This document shows positions 13,049 through 24,778 of a stretch of 64,000 bases of DNA, in pieces (position 1 is the stretch's first letter; each line of letters begins with the position of its first letter). The position numbers and the translations under genes are program-made. The notes under the pieces were generated by a model. That model worked only from the letters and a program-made list of their open reading frames with translations. It was not told the origin of the DNA and searched no databases. Where the stretch lies: positions 18,834,501 to 18,898,500 of the forward strand of contig NC_060107.1 in the NCBI RefSeq assembly GCF_021155765.1, read 5' to 3'. The DNA comes from Diprion similis. Taxonomy: Eukaryota; Arthropoda; Insecta; Hymenoptera; Diprionidae.

Positions 13049-15561
13049 CTATTCAGTTCTAGATAAAATTCCAGAAAATTTGCCAAGTTCAAGTCGTAGT
13101 TTCCAAATCGTAGTATAACATTCCACTGGTTTCAGTGTACATTTTGTATATTCGATCAAATGAACATGCAAAATATTTCGTCTTATTTACAAGGTATTCA
13201 ACGTGTTTGTGTAATTTCAGATTCAAACCAAATATACATCTTTCAACTCTCGTTAAGTTTCGACCACTCATATTGGATAACATGGGTTATTCATTAGGAA
13301 CACTTGCAAAAAAAAATGACAAAAGTCGTGAAAATTGTTTTGGCCACATTCAGATATAGGTTATTCAGTGCAAGCCAGTAACAAAGTTTATGAAGATAAT
13401 TGATACTTTTCTTATCGAGCTGGGACCATCAGTGGATCTAACAGCAATACGATTAGCAAAAGACGTAATTGTGCCTTCCGGCATATCATTTGATAGATCA
13501 TTTTCATATCAAACAAGTAACAATGGTTCGAATTTGGGCCTTGCGGTACACCAGTATTTACTTCATGGGACTCTCTAGAAAAAAGGTCTGTGATAATTTT
13601 TGATATATCTACTCTTCTCAAAGTTATTCAAGATCCTTAAATATCTTTTGACCTTAACTCATTTTTGAAAGAGTGAATATATCAAAAAATTATAAGTGAC
13701 CTTCTTTGCGCAGCGTTCAATTCCCTACAAAAATGGGTTTTTGCTCTCATCAGACACTCATGCATTGACGAGTTATAAGCTTGCAGAGATTGAGGAAAAT
13801 GTTCCTATTTCATTCAAATGTATTATTTTTTCGTCAGTTGGAACCATATCATCAACTTGAGTTTTGAAACCATAAATAGTCGATTTTTTTAATAAGGTAT
13901 AGTGTAGCAGATATATTTTCTGCTCTCTTAAAAGCACTAGACATTCCGATTATACAATATATAAATTGATTACTTTGAATTGATTACCGAGAGGTTTCCA
14001 ATCACGCCGAATAATATGTTCAGTATTTTGACATGTAGATTGTCAACACGAGGATTTTTTGGCTTTGTTATATTGATAATATTATAAATAACAAATCGAC
14101 TATTTGGAATAATAAGCATATTTTTGAATTTTTCATCAAATTCTGATGCAATATCACAAAAAGGTGAGTTCACGGAATCGGATATTCCTGTAGGTTTGCT
14201 GATTCTTTGCTTATTTTACTCACCAGATATCTAACCAATGTTTTCCTACAGTTTCTACTATTCAATGGCATTTGTTCTCGATCACAGATTTATTTAGCAT
14301 AATTGCTTACTTCATCCAAAACCTTAGCGTAACTTTTACATTTAAACTTTACCTTTTTATTTCTAGGTTCTATTTTCCAAATTTTATATAATAGATTTTT
14401 TTATCACAAGAAATTAGAACTGTTCTGGTCATCTATCTTCTTCTAGGTGTTAATTTTGATTGCTCGTTGGCCTTAGTGCCTAATTTTTTCTTCGATCCAA
14501 GCCGAATGGAAGAGTTCATGAATAATGCAATGATAGAGTGGCCACGAATTCTGGGAAACGAAATTCTATGACATTTTCGTACAACTCATTACACCTACAA
14601 TCAGTTCAAATTCAATTCAACTAAAAAAAATATTCTTACCTTCGGATAACAGAAGGTGACTCAGGTTCTAATGGCGTTTGAAATAATAAACTGTATCTAC
14701 AAGTCTCTGGCTAGACAGTTCCGCATATCACATTTGTAACAACCTATTTATGAGTGACCTCAAGCCAATTTTTTTTCTTTGCGCAAAAACTAACTTTGCC
14801 GTCCCAAAAAATAAATTCTTTATTTCAATTCAAGAAAATTACTATTTTTAGTTCGTTCCATGACCGATTGAAAATTCCCTGTCAATTCCAGGTTTTCAAT
14901 AAACCTTATTAAATTCCCTGACATTTCTGGATAGTCTAGGTTTTCCAGATGTGTGGCCACCCTGAACAAATGAACTTGTAACGTCATCAGGATCATTCAT
15001 TGGCAATACTGAATTCCAATTTGTAATCTGATCTATCCTACTCAGTTCAACATAATCTGTCGCATGAAAAGACAATAGAGGATATTATGTTGAATAAGTT
15101 TCTTAGTTTCAGAGTCTTAGAGTAAATTGAACTATTCTCGACAAATTTATTTTTCATGCATATGCCCCGGCCACTTTTGTTTTCGGATGGTCTGAGTCTG
15201 AAAACCAGGAATATGTCCACTTTCCGGAGAATTATTCGAGTATTCCAGGCTCAAACTATTGAGATTGAATAAACCTATCTTTAACCAAACAATATTTCAA
15301 TGATTTTTTTGTACTATTCTTGTTGTTTAAGAATTCTTCTAAGCACTTAATCATTTTCGGTTTCGGTAAGTTATGCGATCTGAAGATAGGTGAGATCTCT
15401 AGATCACAGTTATTATCAATTATAATATAAGAATTAACTATTCCAAGCGTATCTATTTAAATAACTTCAGTATTCACAGCACATCATCTTTGATGTATAA
15501 GACTACCCCACCTGCTATATTTATCCTACTGTTTCTGTGAAACATTATAAATCCAGTCAAT
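13049..15561 (-). pseudogene. Decayed LINE, endonuclease and RT fragments (left arm)
   Basis: Mirror of 33990-36502. It reads right to left with GGVVLYIKDDV-type endonuclease and TGVPQG-type RT remnants, broken by many stops and frame changes. The BEL element inserted into it. Confidence 0.65.
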
Positions 15562-16271
15562 AAAATATATTTGTGGTAGACAAGTGCCCATACGTTATAT
15601 CACAGAGGGTATCACAGTGCGTACTATGTCCATCAATAGTATTTTCTCAAGGCAGTTTTAGTCTTTCGAATTGTTACAAATTTTTCATTCAACAATTACG
15701 TATTTTATGAGTTAACGTTGTACGAAATCTGGACCAAATGAGATTGAGCCTACAGTAACATATTGCGCGTAATTTAGGAATCAGACTTTTGCAGAGACAG
15801 CGGAGAACTATAACCAACCAGAACTAACCCCCCCCCCCCCCCCCCCCCCTATACCCCCTCTGCCACTGCCTTGTATTCGCACGTTCAGCCCAGTCGGAAT
15901 GGAAAAGCAGAAAAAAAATGAAATTGCTCGAGTCGAACACCACAATTGTATTTTTCTAATCATTGGGGGCGGGAGGGGGGTTACCATCGATGGTTTGAAA
16001 AAAGGCGGCTAATATCGATCGTAAACGAAAAATTGGTACAACCAAAATTGTAAGGAATCACGTTTCCTATTAGTTCTGTTATCACCATTTTCAATGAAAA
16101 GACAAAAATGAATAAGTTATCTGACAAAAACAAATTCCCCCTTCATATTCAAGATGGTTGCCAAAGCTTCTAGGAATTTTTGGTTCCAGTCTTGATTTGA
16201 ACTAACAATTATTCCCCCCCCCCCCGGACTCAAAAAAAAAAAAAAATTAGTGTGTCCTGTAAGCTAGTGAG
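15562..16271. other. Intergenic with homopolymer runs (left arm)
   Basis: No gene seen. It contains a run of 22 C (15828-15849), a run of 12 C near 16214 and a 15-base A run near 16234. All have equal lengths in the mirror copy. Confidence 0.8.
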
Positions 16272-18837
16272 CTAGTTACCCCTTATATATAAATTCTGCT
16301 CAATTTCTACCCTGCAAATTGGGCAGCGGTCGTTGATCTGCTGAGCGCAATTCGCGCAGCAGCAAAGGTGCCCGCATGGAACGAACGCATGCGTTGCAGC
16401 ATCCCCTAAGCAGACGCAGCACAACCCCGGTTGGCGTACCCCACCATTCGCCCTTTCCACTTGCGGAATCTCGTTGACTGGGTGAAAAGGTACCGGCTCC
16501 GCCGGTATCGCAAATAGCTGGAAATTGTCCTCCGGTACACGGAAGACATCCTCATCTTCTAAAACAACAGGTAAGTATTGATAATTAGGTAAAGATGCAC
16601 GAGTGACTAACATGTAAATAATTGGTGTGTTAAAGCAGTCGAGTATAAAATTAAATATAAAAACCTACAGTGGTGGCAGTTGCGAATGGGTGCAGGGGGA
16701 GAGGCCTCCCCGGTTCGCACGTCCGAATGGAATTACGAGAATAAGCATAGAAAAATCGCAAGAGAATCAACCAAATCCGTATCATCCTAATATTAGTTCC
16801 AGAAAATTTTTGATTGGCGTAAACACTGCAGTTCTACCACATTCAACCTAGCCAGAAGGGCTCACGTCACAGAAAGTAGCATGGTGTCAAAAAAATTTGG
16901 CATGACATGTATCGGTAGTATCCAATAAAGCATTCCAATGACAAGTAGATAGACTATCAATATTTCAGTATCATGTTGCCAATTGCAAATATCATTCCTC
17001 GTAACTTTAACATCTCTTCCAAATTCGTAACAGACAAGCTGTAATCGTTGATAGTGGGAAGGTCCTACTACGCGTTATAACTTTCTGAGGAGCAGATTGA
17101 CCTCGCCTGTGGGCAGGGCTGACCCACAGCTAGACCCACCCAAACCACTAATGACTTTGTGTAATGAATTACATCCAAATTACTAATTACATTGGTAATT
17201 TGTAATGAACAGAAAAAATACCAATTACATTTTTAATTTGTAATAAGGTAATTTGAATTACAAATTACAAATGAAATTAGTATCGATTTTTCTTCTAATT
17301 ACAAATTACGGGTGTAATTAGAATCGATTTCTTTGCTAATTACAAATTACGAATGCATTTGGTATCGGTTTTTTTCTTCTAATTATAAACCACAAATGTA
17401 ATTAGTATAGATTGTTCTTCTAATTGCAAATCACGGATGTGATTAGTATCAGATTCGCTTCTAATTAAAAATCACAAATGTAATTACAATCGATTTTTCT
17501 TCTAATTACAAATCCCAAATGTATTTTTTTCGGATGTATTTAATATCATTTTTCGAACTCATTACAATCATACTTTAGGTATTTATGGACCATTCCAAAG
17601 AAATATGACTAAACTCGAGAACGTGCTGGTCATTCCACGAAAATATCAGTAACTTCCGCTATGTATGAAACTTTCCGAAAATATATGACGTATATATAAG
17701 TATATATCATGTTTACCCGAGTTTACTAATATTTCTTCGAAATGATCCATGAATACCTGAAGTATAATTGTAATTAGGTCGAAAAATCATATTGAATTCA
17801 TGCAAAAAAATTTGATTTCAGGGAAATTTGATTCCAACAGCATTTTTAATTTGTAAGAAGGAAGAGAAAAATTATTCTGATTCCATTTGGGTTTTTTAAT
17901 TGGGACAAAAATCTATTTTAATTGCATTTGCGATTTGCAATTAGAGGAAAATCCGATACCAATTATATTTGTAATTGATAATTAGAAGAAAAGTCGATAC
18001 TAATTACATTTAGAATTGCTAATTAGAAGAAAAATCTATACCAATTACATGGGTAATTTGTAATTAGAAGAAAAACCGATACCAATTGCATTCGTAATTT
18101 GTAATTAGAAGAAATATCGATCCAATACATTTATAAATTGTTATTATAAGAATAAGCGATTCTAACTACACCCATAATTTGTAATCGAAAGAAAATTCGA
18201 TACTAATTACATTTTTAGTTTGTAATTGAAATCTTTCTAATTCCAAATTCAAAATGTAATTACGATGTAATCAATTTAAAAAAATGCCCAACACTGCTTA
18301 TGAACTTACCATCCTCCACCGCGATCATCTCAAGGGGGGGTTGGGGCTGTTCCTCCTCAACAGCAGGCAAATCCCGCTGTTCAGGCTCCACAGCCGGTGC
18401 TACCTCGGCAGCCCTGGCACGTTCACCCCTGTGTCTGCCACCACGACCACGTGGATTTGCGTGTGCAGCCGCACGGCCACGTCTGGCACCACGTCGAACT
18501 GTGGGAGAAGAACACGGTGAATATGTTATGCCCGTGGCAACACGTGGTAAACAGTTAATACGCTGATCGCAATATCGAAATCTGGGTAGTGATCAGAAAA
18601 TTTACCTGGCACCTCGAGATCGGGTTCACCCGGGTTCATCAAACCAAGCTCAACTAGTTCGACCTCCGGCTCTTCATCTACAAGTGATATGACCAGTTAT
18701 GTTCTATAGATATGCGGTTGCGCAAACAAAACATAATTTCCAATTAATTGGTTACCAACCTTGCGCTTGCCCGTTCTGAGGTTCGACAAGGACTCCTGTC
18801 GGTTGTCACATCCTCGATGCCCTCTGCCCCTACTCAT
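16272..18837 (-). CDS. RGG-rich RING-finger protein, 4 exons (left arm)
   Basis: Minus-strand copy of the gene at 30714-33279. Exons are 18756-18837, 18606-18677, 18310-18498 and 16272-16558, all joined in phase 1 with GT/AG borders. The spliced product is 209 residues: an N-terminal MSRGRGHRG segment, an acidic segment, an Arg/Gly-rich segment, a Glu/Pro-rich linker and a C-terminal C3HC4 RING. RING domains of this layout usually act as E3 ubiquitin ligases; the substrate is unknown. Confidence 0.7.
17161..18275. mobile_element. Fold-back element with AATTAC repeats (left arm)
   Basis: Mirror of 31276-32390. One half is built of subrepeats around CTAATTACAAATTAC, the other of their inverse GTAATTTGTAATTAG, around a less repetitive, also partly palindromic centre near 17570-17790. 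It lies inside the third intron of the RING gene. Confidence 0.8.
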
Positions 18838-20272
18838 TAGTTTTATTTCAGTTTCGATTAAATTTATTTATATCTCATGTTTTTTGAGTCTCCGTATGCA
18901 TTGTATGCATACGGCTTTCTTTATCACTTTTTACGGCTCTGGGAAATAACCACCCCCAGCTTATAATAATCTTACTCATTAAATAATGTTACGGGATAAT
19001 CCTTATCCAAAACAGACTAGAATATACAAACTCTCTAAGAGTAACCAGATGACCGGAAATCGCTTCTCGATATTTCCAGGTATGCAGAATCTGGCACGCA
19101 CGTGCAACGGATTAAAATCCATATATCCATCTTTGAAGTGTCTGTTTGGACAGGGTCATCCCGAACATACAGTAGAATATTTTTTTATCATGTACCAAAA
19201 CAAGCACGGCAATTCCCACCCGCACTCATGGAAGAGGCGGGATTAGTTAAGATAGTTTTGCATGCTACACCGTACCCAAAGGGCGGGGGTAGTTAATAGC
19301 GAATGGGAAATTCAAAATCTTATCAATACTTCCTTATTGGACAGCTCTCTCAAAGATGCTGGGAACCAATCAGGAAGTAGTTTTTCTCAATTCTCAATTC
19401 TCAGTTTTTCTGAACAGTGAGTTGTGGGATAGTCGTCAGACAGTTGTGACATAGTCGTCAGTCAGTCGTGACATAGTTCAGCAGTTCTTACCGTTTCGTC
19501 AAGCAGTCATTACATAATTGTCAGACAGTCTTTAACAGAATTTGTTCTCTCAGTTTTAGGCAGATCAATCAGACCAGAGAATCTGTTAGAAATTCAAAAG
19601 GTCTTTTACTTTATTTAACTTAACAAACTAAAGCGCTAAAAGGGAATTCCGTGACTTTATATTTAAAACCTTTCATCTTTTATAATTAAAATCATTATAA
19701 GAATTTTCTTTAAACCTTAATTGAATAAACAAATATCGTGTGTTAAACTTACATCGCGAGTTGAACAATTAATTACCTTTAACGCCTAATATAAATTAAG
19801 CGATCAGTAACTTTAACCAATTTCACCACCGGCCGAACACGCAGAGCCGCCCACATAGCCCGAATCAACGGTCACCAGCAAAAGGTAAGTGACCATTTTA
19901 TTATCAAAGTCGGTTCAACCAAGAGGGAAAACGACATCAAATTCAAATAATTCACCATCCGGGAGAACTAGTCCGAGCCAAGCGTTATATTTTTGGGAGT
20001 GGTTTGGTCATCAACCAACCCAGCCCATAACACGGTGCCCTAGTCGCACAACGCCTCAAAAATTCTATCAACGTAAACCTTGAGAAAGAACATACGGGTT
20101 AAGTCGCATAGAGGTGAGACCTAACGGAATACTAGAATAATGGAGGTAATCGTAACTCGGCTTCAGTGTATCCTACTCGGCTATCAGCACCGTGACCTGA
20201 GAATCTCGGTAGATGTTTTTGCTATATTAGGCTAAATCGTAAAAACCAGATACCAAATTGCGCATGCGTGAC
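18838..20272. other. No gene seen (left arm)
   Basis: Mirror of 29279-30713. It is mixed-composition sequence between the RING gene promoter side and the MITE. The short ORFs show no domain or splice support. A short series of GACWGTY-like near-repeats occurs around 19430-19550. Confidence 0.6.
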
Positions 20273-20603
20273 CTACCCACACAGCACACAATATTTCACA
20301 AATGTTTCGGAAATCTTTACTTTGAAACGTGAAATATTCCATTGCAACATTGCAGAAATATGTCAGCAATATGTCAGAAACATTTTGGTGATATGTAAGA
20401 AATGTGTCAGAAAGGTGTACAAATTATGTTCAAATATGTTCTAGCCAATTACATTTCAAAAATATGTCAGTCATATGTTGCAAGGAATATATACGGACAT
20501 AGTCACATTTCCAACATACATCCGACACATTGCAAATAACTCCTTATGTCTCAAACGGAACATTTCTGAAATATTTTTGACATATTCCGTGCTATGTGGG
20601 TAG
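20273..20603. mobile_element. MITE with CTACCCACA terminal inverted repeats (left arm)
   Basis: 331 bp, starting CTACCCACACAGCAC and ending in the near-complement GTGCTATGTGGGTAG. The interior is made of CATATTTC/GAAATATG-type short repeats and has no coding capacity. No clear target duplication was identified. Confidence 0.7.
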
Positions 20604-20740
20604 TTAATACGCGAAATAAAAAAATAAACCTATTTTCGTAGTAAGAGTAGGTCTTTTAGAAAGACCTTCTCTCTTCTTTGATCTCGAATATCGATTAAAA
20701 TACGTATCCAAAGTGTGCTGTGAAAACTTCGTATTGTTAT

Positions 20741-20815
20741 GTCCTAATCGGGATTTGAACCTAGATTTTTGCATTACTAGAGTCGCACGTCCTAACGACT
20801 ACGCTATACTACCGC
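20741..20815 (-). other. tRNA-like sequence or SINE head (left arm)
   Basis: Mirror of 28736-28810. On the minus strand it has Pol III box A (TAGCGTAGTCG) and box B (GGTTCAAATCC), but the arms fold imperfectly. Confidence 0.5.
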
Positions 20816-20989
20816 TTATATAACATGACTAGTTTTCTTTCTATGATTTCTACCGATGCAATAATTCAGTTCAGCAATAATAAAAGATGAGCTTCTCATT
20901 CAAAAAAATTTAATTTTGTCAACAGAGTATATTAAATGTGCTTATGATATATGGTTTCAAGTCAAGTTTTCAAGTGAAGCTTTCAAAAG

Positions 20990-21616
20990 TTATACAAATG
21001 TTTAGTGGCATTTTGAATTCGTCTAAAATATTGCGGAAATATTGGAAACGCCATATTTGGATTCTGAAATGTTGATAATATGTTTGTAATAATGAAACTG
21101 TTCTGTTAAAAATGAGATATTTTCGGAATATCCGAATGTTATGGTGCCGTTGATATATTTCCGAATTATTTCAGAAATATTTATCATGTTACATACCAGT
21201 TGACATATTTCTGAAACATTCCGAAAATTTCGGTGATGTTATATTGCATTTGGAATCTTTCTGAACCGTTTCGAATGTATATTTCTGAAATATATTGACA
21301 GTATCAAAAATGTTATATTGCATTTAAAATATTTCTTAAATATCCTTGCATTATCGAAGATGTTATATTGGATTTGAAATATTTCTGAAATGTTGCCAAA
21401 TTCGTACGACATATTTCGGAAACATATCCGAATAACTGAGAATTTTATATTCTATTTGAAATTTTTCAGATATATCTCAGAAATTCTGACAATGTTATAT
21501 TGCAGTTGAGCTATTTCCGACACATTCTATAAATATTTCCAAGTTATGGTTACGAATCTGAAACATTGAAATATTTCGAAAGACTTCTGGAATATTTCGT
21601 GTCTGAATTTCATGGG
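20990..21616. repeat. AATATTTC-rich repeat block (left arm)
   Basis: Many imperfect copies of GAAATATTTCTGAAATAT in both orientations, and a recurring GTTATATTGCATTTGAAAT spacer. This resembles a degenerate fold-back repeat. No coding content. Confidence 0.65.
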
Positions 21617-21665
21617 TAGGCAAGTAGCACTGCTCAAGCAGCGAACGACATGCGGCTAGTGAAAT

Positions 21666-24600
21666 TCAAGAGATGTCACGCATGCACATGGTCACTCTAT
21701 GATTTCCACAATTTTTTATTGTAATGGCATGGATTATAGAACATGGAACGGTGCTGCGTAAAAAACCATGCACGCTGACCACCTTCAGGACCACCTTCAA
21801 TATATAGGGTCCAAGTATTGAACGAATTCTGTATGAAAATAATCCATGTATTTGTCTAGATGTATTGAGAAAGTAAACCATTCTGAATCTGAAGTGGCAT
21901 CTCCTCCCAACGCTGAGATCGAGCTGGGCATCCCGGATCAACGCATCTCGGTTCATATTTCGTAGAGTGAGTGGCCGCCTGGCACGCTCCCCGTTTTGCA
22001 GTCTGATCAAGTCGATCACCTGATTCTCGATTAGATCCCTCAAGTGTTCTATGGATTCAAATTTACGTCAAATTGTAGGTGTTTGAATTTGGAATTTGGG
22101 ATCATGCATTGAGATTATGGAAGAAAGTCCATCAAAAAGGGCAAGACCCCGCATTACCTTTTTGATTTCTATTTTTGTTATCTGCTTTTTGCGGTGTGAG
22201 GCGATGCCAATGGAATTGATGGAAAACGGTGTTTTAGTGGATATTGCGAGCGATTCACTTGTCGGAAAAAAATGATACCAATTATCTTAAAACTGATTTT
22301 CGAAGGTAACGGGAAAAAATGTCCAGTCCTGAACTCTTTCGCCTTAAGATCTATAGGAGTTACTAAATTCCTGAACGTTTTTTGAAGAAGTACACAACTC
22401 CGTCCCTCACAGTTTTAGTAATACTTTCGTCTGTTACCAAACTACAATCTCAATTCGTGAAAAACCATACGATGAAAAAACTTGCTACAAAGTTGGACAG
22501 GTTTTTTAAATATTTTCTCTTAGAATTCGGGATCCCCTAAAGCGCTAGTGCGTTCTCACATTTGAAAGAGTTATGACATACCAATAAACCTCCACGCATT
22601 GGGATGGAGACCCCCAAGCTTTCGTCTGGCTTCGTTATGGAATGATTCCACTAAGTTGTTTGTGCGCGCCGGACAACCGTGGACGCTGACAATTTCAGCA
22701 AGGGGGCCCCATTGCGTCCTGAGGTATCTCATAAACTGCAGGACTGTCGGGTGATTCGCCGCGATTTCGTCGGCCGCGTTTGCCAGCTACGCCAGCCCCT
22801 CCTGAAAGCGGTCGGCCGGAGCAAGTGGCAAGGACATCGCCATCGCCAACGGAGTTCTTGGGGCATCCGACAAACCTAGCCGTTTCCACCTCCGCTCGAG
22901 AGCCTGACAGTGATGTGAATTTTCAAAGAATGAGCATTACAGTCACAACTATCGTCACGGATGCGATACAAGCGTCATGGCATGTTTTACCTGATTGAAA
23001 TGGAACCAACACCCATGAAGACCAGCGTTGGGGAAAACGTCCCGGACGGCAGACATCGCAGCACGCTCGAAGTCACCCATCACGAACCGCAGATTGTTGA
23101 CCAGCCCTGGTGCTAATTCAGCGAGTCTTAAAAACATAGCACGGTAGAGCAGCCTCGTGCGTGCGCCGCACAGTATGTATACAGCAGCAATACCCTGTAA
23201 AATATTTTTGGTGACAGCTCGTATTCGATTATTAATCAAATATATCGTATAAGACATGTGACAGAAAATTTTGGGACATACGGCATCCATCACTCGCATA
23301 TGTATGGTGTACAGCTGCGCGATGGCCGGTACGTACGGTGCCACCTGAAATTATACATGCAATTATTTGTCACGCCGACTAAAATTTTTTACTGAATAAA
23401 ATGAACCACTTTTCGCAGGTTTCTGGAGTATTCTTTGGTGAAACAATAAAATACAATTCTCCCTTTACGAATCAAGAATTTAGGTGTTGAAGAACGGCTT
23501 TCTCTCGGGGTGCATAAATTGATTGGAATCTGATGAGTGTTGCTTCTCTTCACCATTTTACCGACGGGGCAGGTAATTCAAGAAAAAATCCGAACCCATG
23601 TTGACAAAGTTGTCGAGAATTATCGTTTGGTAGTGCAGTTATCACTTCCTTTAGGAGTGATACGAAGAGTAACATGAGAGTGATCATTTGGTTAAAAACG
23701 GGTAAAGCATGGATGGAAATTAATTTCGAAATGAATAAAGCACAACCAATAAGTCCATTCGAAAAGATTTTCACGCGATTCGATGCATTTTCTGCGAGGT
23801 AACTAATCGTTCGTCTTTGCTACTACATTATGCCATATAATGAGATCAGCTGATTCTGAATTTTAAAATGGATTTCACACTTTGATAAACCTTTTAGTGC
23901 AGGTTACTAGAATATTCCAATCGGTTCAGTGATGACGAGTATATTGTTTTTGTCTTACCTTAAATGTGCCATCGATATAAATTTCGCCGCAAACACTGAG
24001 TGCTTCCAGCATTGGGTTGCTGGCGAAAATCAGAGCCACTGTACCGTCATCCCCCTCCACCAGGCCACGGTATACCTCGGCCGTCGCCTCGTAAGTGTCC
24101 AGAGCAACCCCAAGCTCACGTAGGCTGCGTGGTATCAGAGGCCTCACTTTTCCACGAGCTCGGTGCATAGAGCTCTTTACTGTATTATATAGAATCCTCG
24201 GCGCAACTATCGGATTTCTGAATACAATTCGAAACTCGGATAAGAAATAATCCCTGCCGGTCAATAATGTCCTGCCACACGTATTCATACTATTTACAGA
24301 TACTCTAATACTATATACGATACTCTTGCACGAATATTTTCCCTATTGCAATAACCACCAAATAATATTTACACTGAATCAATCCGTCAAGTAATTGATG
24401 CAAATTGTAGAATGAATTAGAAACAAACCTTCTACATACAGTGTCGAATATTTCTTTGAGCGAAATATTCGTCTCGGCAGCCATTTGAAGCATCTCGCGA
24501 CGCATTTGGGCCTTCTCTACAATGGTCGGGTTTGGCTGGTGACCTTGATGGGCAGCGCGGACACGAACGCGACCATTCCCGTCAACTTGTACGACGCCCA

Positions 24601-24778
24601 AGCATGCCGTCCTCGAACGCGTCGAACAACGAAATATGTCCGGATGTGTCGTATCGACGTGATACTCGTATCCGTCGTAAATCCACCGTGAAGTGTTTTC
24701 ACGTTTCCCGGGGATTTCTTTCATCTCTATACAAATGATTAGCGGTAATAGTTGAATAATCAGAGTGGCAGAACCCAT
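21666..24778 (-). pseudogene. FLYWCH/MULE-type transposase, 6 exons with in-frame stop
   Basis: A minus-strand spliced gene runs from the spacer into the left arm. Exons by GT/AG borders and compatible phase are 24429-24778, 23959-24289, 23282-23344, 22991-23194, 22582-22903 and 21666-22048. Exon 1 has a FLYWCH-like zinc finger (WIYDGYEYHV...FRC...C...H.GH). The MULE triad is visible: Asp in YIDGTFK (exon 2), Asp in MGDFERAA and the GCWFHF motif (exon 4), Glu in NNLVESFHNEARRKL (exon 5). These are the catalytic positions of MuDR/MULE transposases, which cut and paste DNA. Exon 5 has an in-frame TAG at 22787-22789, also present in the right arm, so the gene is probably dead. The start is uncertain: the ATG at 24778 or a later one nearer the finger. 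The last ~70 residues of exon 6 may be intron read-through. Confidence 0.8.

Larger units (their letters stand above)
1..22908. repeat. Left arm of a 22.9-kb inverted duplication
   Basis: Every segment of this arm that I compared recurs as its reverse complement in the right arm, with position x pairing with 49551-x. The first bases, TTGACTACAGGAGTG, match the complement of the bases ending at 49550. The inner limit is at 22908, where the shared sequence stops just after CTCGAGAGCCTGAC. The arm contains, all on the minus strand, LINE debris, a BEL/Pao element with a nested insertion, a RING gene, MITE-like repeats and the 3' exons of a MULE transposase. The only difference I found is G at 1618 versus A in the mirrored strand. 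The outer limit lies at or beyond the window edge and cannot be seen. Confidence 0.97.

Noticed and set aside
20273-21616. Regularly spaced repeats that might suggest a CRISPR array
   Set aside because: Units are variable, AT-rich and inverted, with no constant spacer length; eukaryotic context.
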